Source: Narthecium ossifragum (Eukaryota; Streptophyta; Magnoliopsida; Dioscoreales; Nartheciaceae). Taken from it: a stretch of 64,000 bases of DNA. The position numbers and the translations under genes were made by a program. How positions within the stretch are numbered: position 1 is the stretch's first letter; every line of letters starts with the position of its first letter. The notes below the pieces were generated by a model. It was not told the origin of the DNA and did no database searches. It worked only from the letters and a program-made list of their open reading frames with translations. The DNA lies in NCBI GenBank assembly GCA_963920575.1, contig OY986963.1, positions 1,526,896 to 1,590,895 of the forward strand, read 5' to 3'. Shown in pieces: positions 62,953 through 64,000 of this stretch.

Positions 62953-63704
62953 TGCTGGGAAAATCCCTCCCCATGAGAGATGTTGACAAGAGACGTCGAC
63001 GAGAAACGACGAGGACGCGCGATGCTGGAAAAACAAAGGTGCAGGAAACAAAGGATCGATCCTTTGCTTGGAAAGTATCGATCCTCTTCCCACGACAGAA
63101 AGCTGGGATGGAAAGGATCGATCCTCTGCTCTATAAGGATCTATCCTCCCAGGCGATTTTTTCCATGACAGGGAGTGTGTTTTGGATGATCGATCCTTAC
63201 CCTCAAAAGGATCGATCATCTTCGGGGCGGTCTTTTCTACGGAATGAAAGGATCGATCCTTTCATTCAAGAAGATCGATCCTTTGCGGAATCTAGGAAAG
63301 ATTTAAAGGTCCAGATTAATCCGAGTGTGGGTTAATTAGTGGATATAAATAGGGTTGTGTGTAACCCTAATTTGAAGAACGTGGGTTCTCATCTTGGAGG
63401 CCTGGAGAGAGGTCTTAGGGCTTGAGAGAAAGCAAGAGGGCTTGAGAGAAAGCAAGGGGGCTTGATAGAAAGCAAGGGCATTCTAGAGTGAATGTATTTG
63501 AAGGGTTGAGAGAGATTTATATGTGAGAGTTGAGAGATCGAGTCTTGTAAATCTCCTCATATATTGAAGTTTTCTCTCTTCCCGTGGTTTTTCCTTCGTG
63601 GTGATTTGCCGGGAGGTTTTCCACGTTAAATCTGGTGTCTCTCCTTCTAGTTCTATTTTGGTGTTCTCCCATCTTGGTTGTGATCCCCGCCGGATTTCCT
63701 AACA
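62953..63704 (+). repeat. 3' LTR, uninterrupted
   Basis: 752 bp from TGCTGGGAAA to TTTCCTAACA. It contains the GATCGATC array (63053-63285), a TATA box GATATAAATAG near 63342-63353, and three copies of the GGGCTTGAGAGAAAGCA-like unit near 63417-63478. Confidence 0.92.
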
Positions 63705-64000
63705 AAAAGGATTTCAAGTTAAAATGTAAAAAACTCCTATCAAACAAGTAGAGCCAAAATTCTTCTTCTTCAATATTCATTATATCAAATAATATTTTCT
63801 TGTAATTTAGAATTAATTCCCAAAATATTTTGGCCTTGTACCTAAAAATTAAGCATAAGAAAATATTCAAAATGACAAGTATCATTAGTATAACCTCGAC
63901 TAGCTCAAGCGATTAGCACATGGTGCAGTGGTAGTTTTGAGTTTTTGGGTTTAATTTTTAAACTCCAAAATTTGTTGAAAATGTATGGAAGCTATCACAT
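63705..64000. other. Unassigned right end of the window
   Basis: AT-rich. GACTAGCTCAAGCGATTAGC near 63898 and a TTTGGGTTTAATTTT near 63945 weakly recall the A and B boxes of a tRNA-derived SINE, but the window ends before this can be judged. Confidence 0.3.

Larger units (their letters stand above)
59429..63704 (+). mobile_element. Copia-type gag-only LTR retrotransposon with nested insertion
   Basis: Full element with two LTRs of about 752-753 bp: 59429-61695 (interrupted) and 62953-63704. LTRs start TGTTGGGAAA (TGCTGGGAAA in the 3' copy) and end TTTCCTAACA, an inverted terminal match with TG...CA. They are flanked by AAAAA (left) and AAAAG (right), a near 5-bp duplication. The internal part is only about 1.26 kb: a primer-binding site, a gag frame with a CCHC knuckle, a 53-bp duplication and a polypurine tract. 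No protease, integrase or reverse transcriptase is present, so it depends on a helper, like the TR-GAG class described in plants. I counted about 20 differences between the LTRs (around 3%, mostly transitions), so it is fairly young. Confidence 0.9.

Overview
The window is nuclear DNA of a flowering plant. Its genes have many GT-AG introns, and the families are plant ones: a class II trehalose-6-phosphate synthase, an FBD-type F-box protein, a PR-10/norcoclaurine-synthase-like protein, an R2R3-MYB, a full-length ABCB transporter, a TORMOZ/UTP13 homologue, a VTT-domain membrane protein and an RBM34/NOP12-like protein. Intergenic DNA is AT-rich and carries plant transposons. A monocot is my weak guess, from the MKGS-type PR-10 and the general sequence style; the species cannot be fixed from the sequence alone.

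Layout. 1-908: 3' end of a class II TPS gene (+). 3593-6835: N-alpha-acetyltransferase 60/MCC1 type GNAT gene (+), with a 158-bp tandem duplication upstream. 7490-9030: F-box/LRR/FBD gene (+). 9484-10066: two-exon PR-10 gene (-). 10067-14104: AT-rich intergenic DNA with a 200-N assembly gap. 14105-22634: twelve-exon ABCB2-like transporter (+) whose third intron holds a Mutator-like element with long terminal inverted repeats and a 10-bp target duplication. 22635-30876: repeat-rich DNA with an LTR fragment, a hAT-like MITE inside a purine-rich block, and a roughly 20-bp minisatellite. 30877-32220: R2R3-MYB gene (+). 35150-47631: fourteen-exon UTP13/TOZ gene (+) with one GC-AG intron and a second hAT-like MITE. 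51451-54127: VTT/SNARE-associated-Golgi gene (+). 55214-58244: RBM34-like gene (-). 58947-59279: foldback element. 59429-63704: gag-only copia-type LTR retrotransposon with a 1.5-kb solo LTR nested in its 5' LTR.

I read the exon joins by eye. For every gene the splice phases close exactly and the resulting protein length fits the family, so the gene models should be good to the base in most places. UTRs were not determined.

Two of the genes work in nucleolar ribosome biogenesis (UTP13 in the small-subunit processome, RBM34/NOP12 probably in large-subunit assembly). The rest have unrelated roles and the window is not an operon-like unit. The order NAA60 - MYB9/107-type MYB - TOZ matches, from memory, a short stretch of Arabidopsis chromosome 5, so the F-box, PR-10 and ABCB genes look like lineage-specific insertions or rearrangements in an old conserved block. 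I found no plainly undescribed gene system. The most unusual signals are the array of GATCGATC palindromes in the LTRs, the nested retroelement, the clean MULE in the transporter intron, and the purine-skewed block at 26950-30290.
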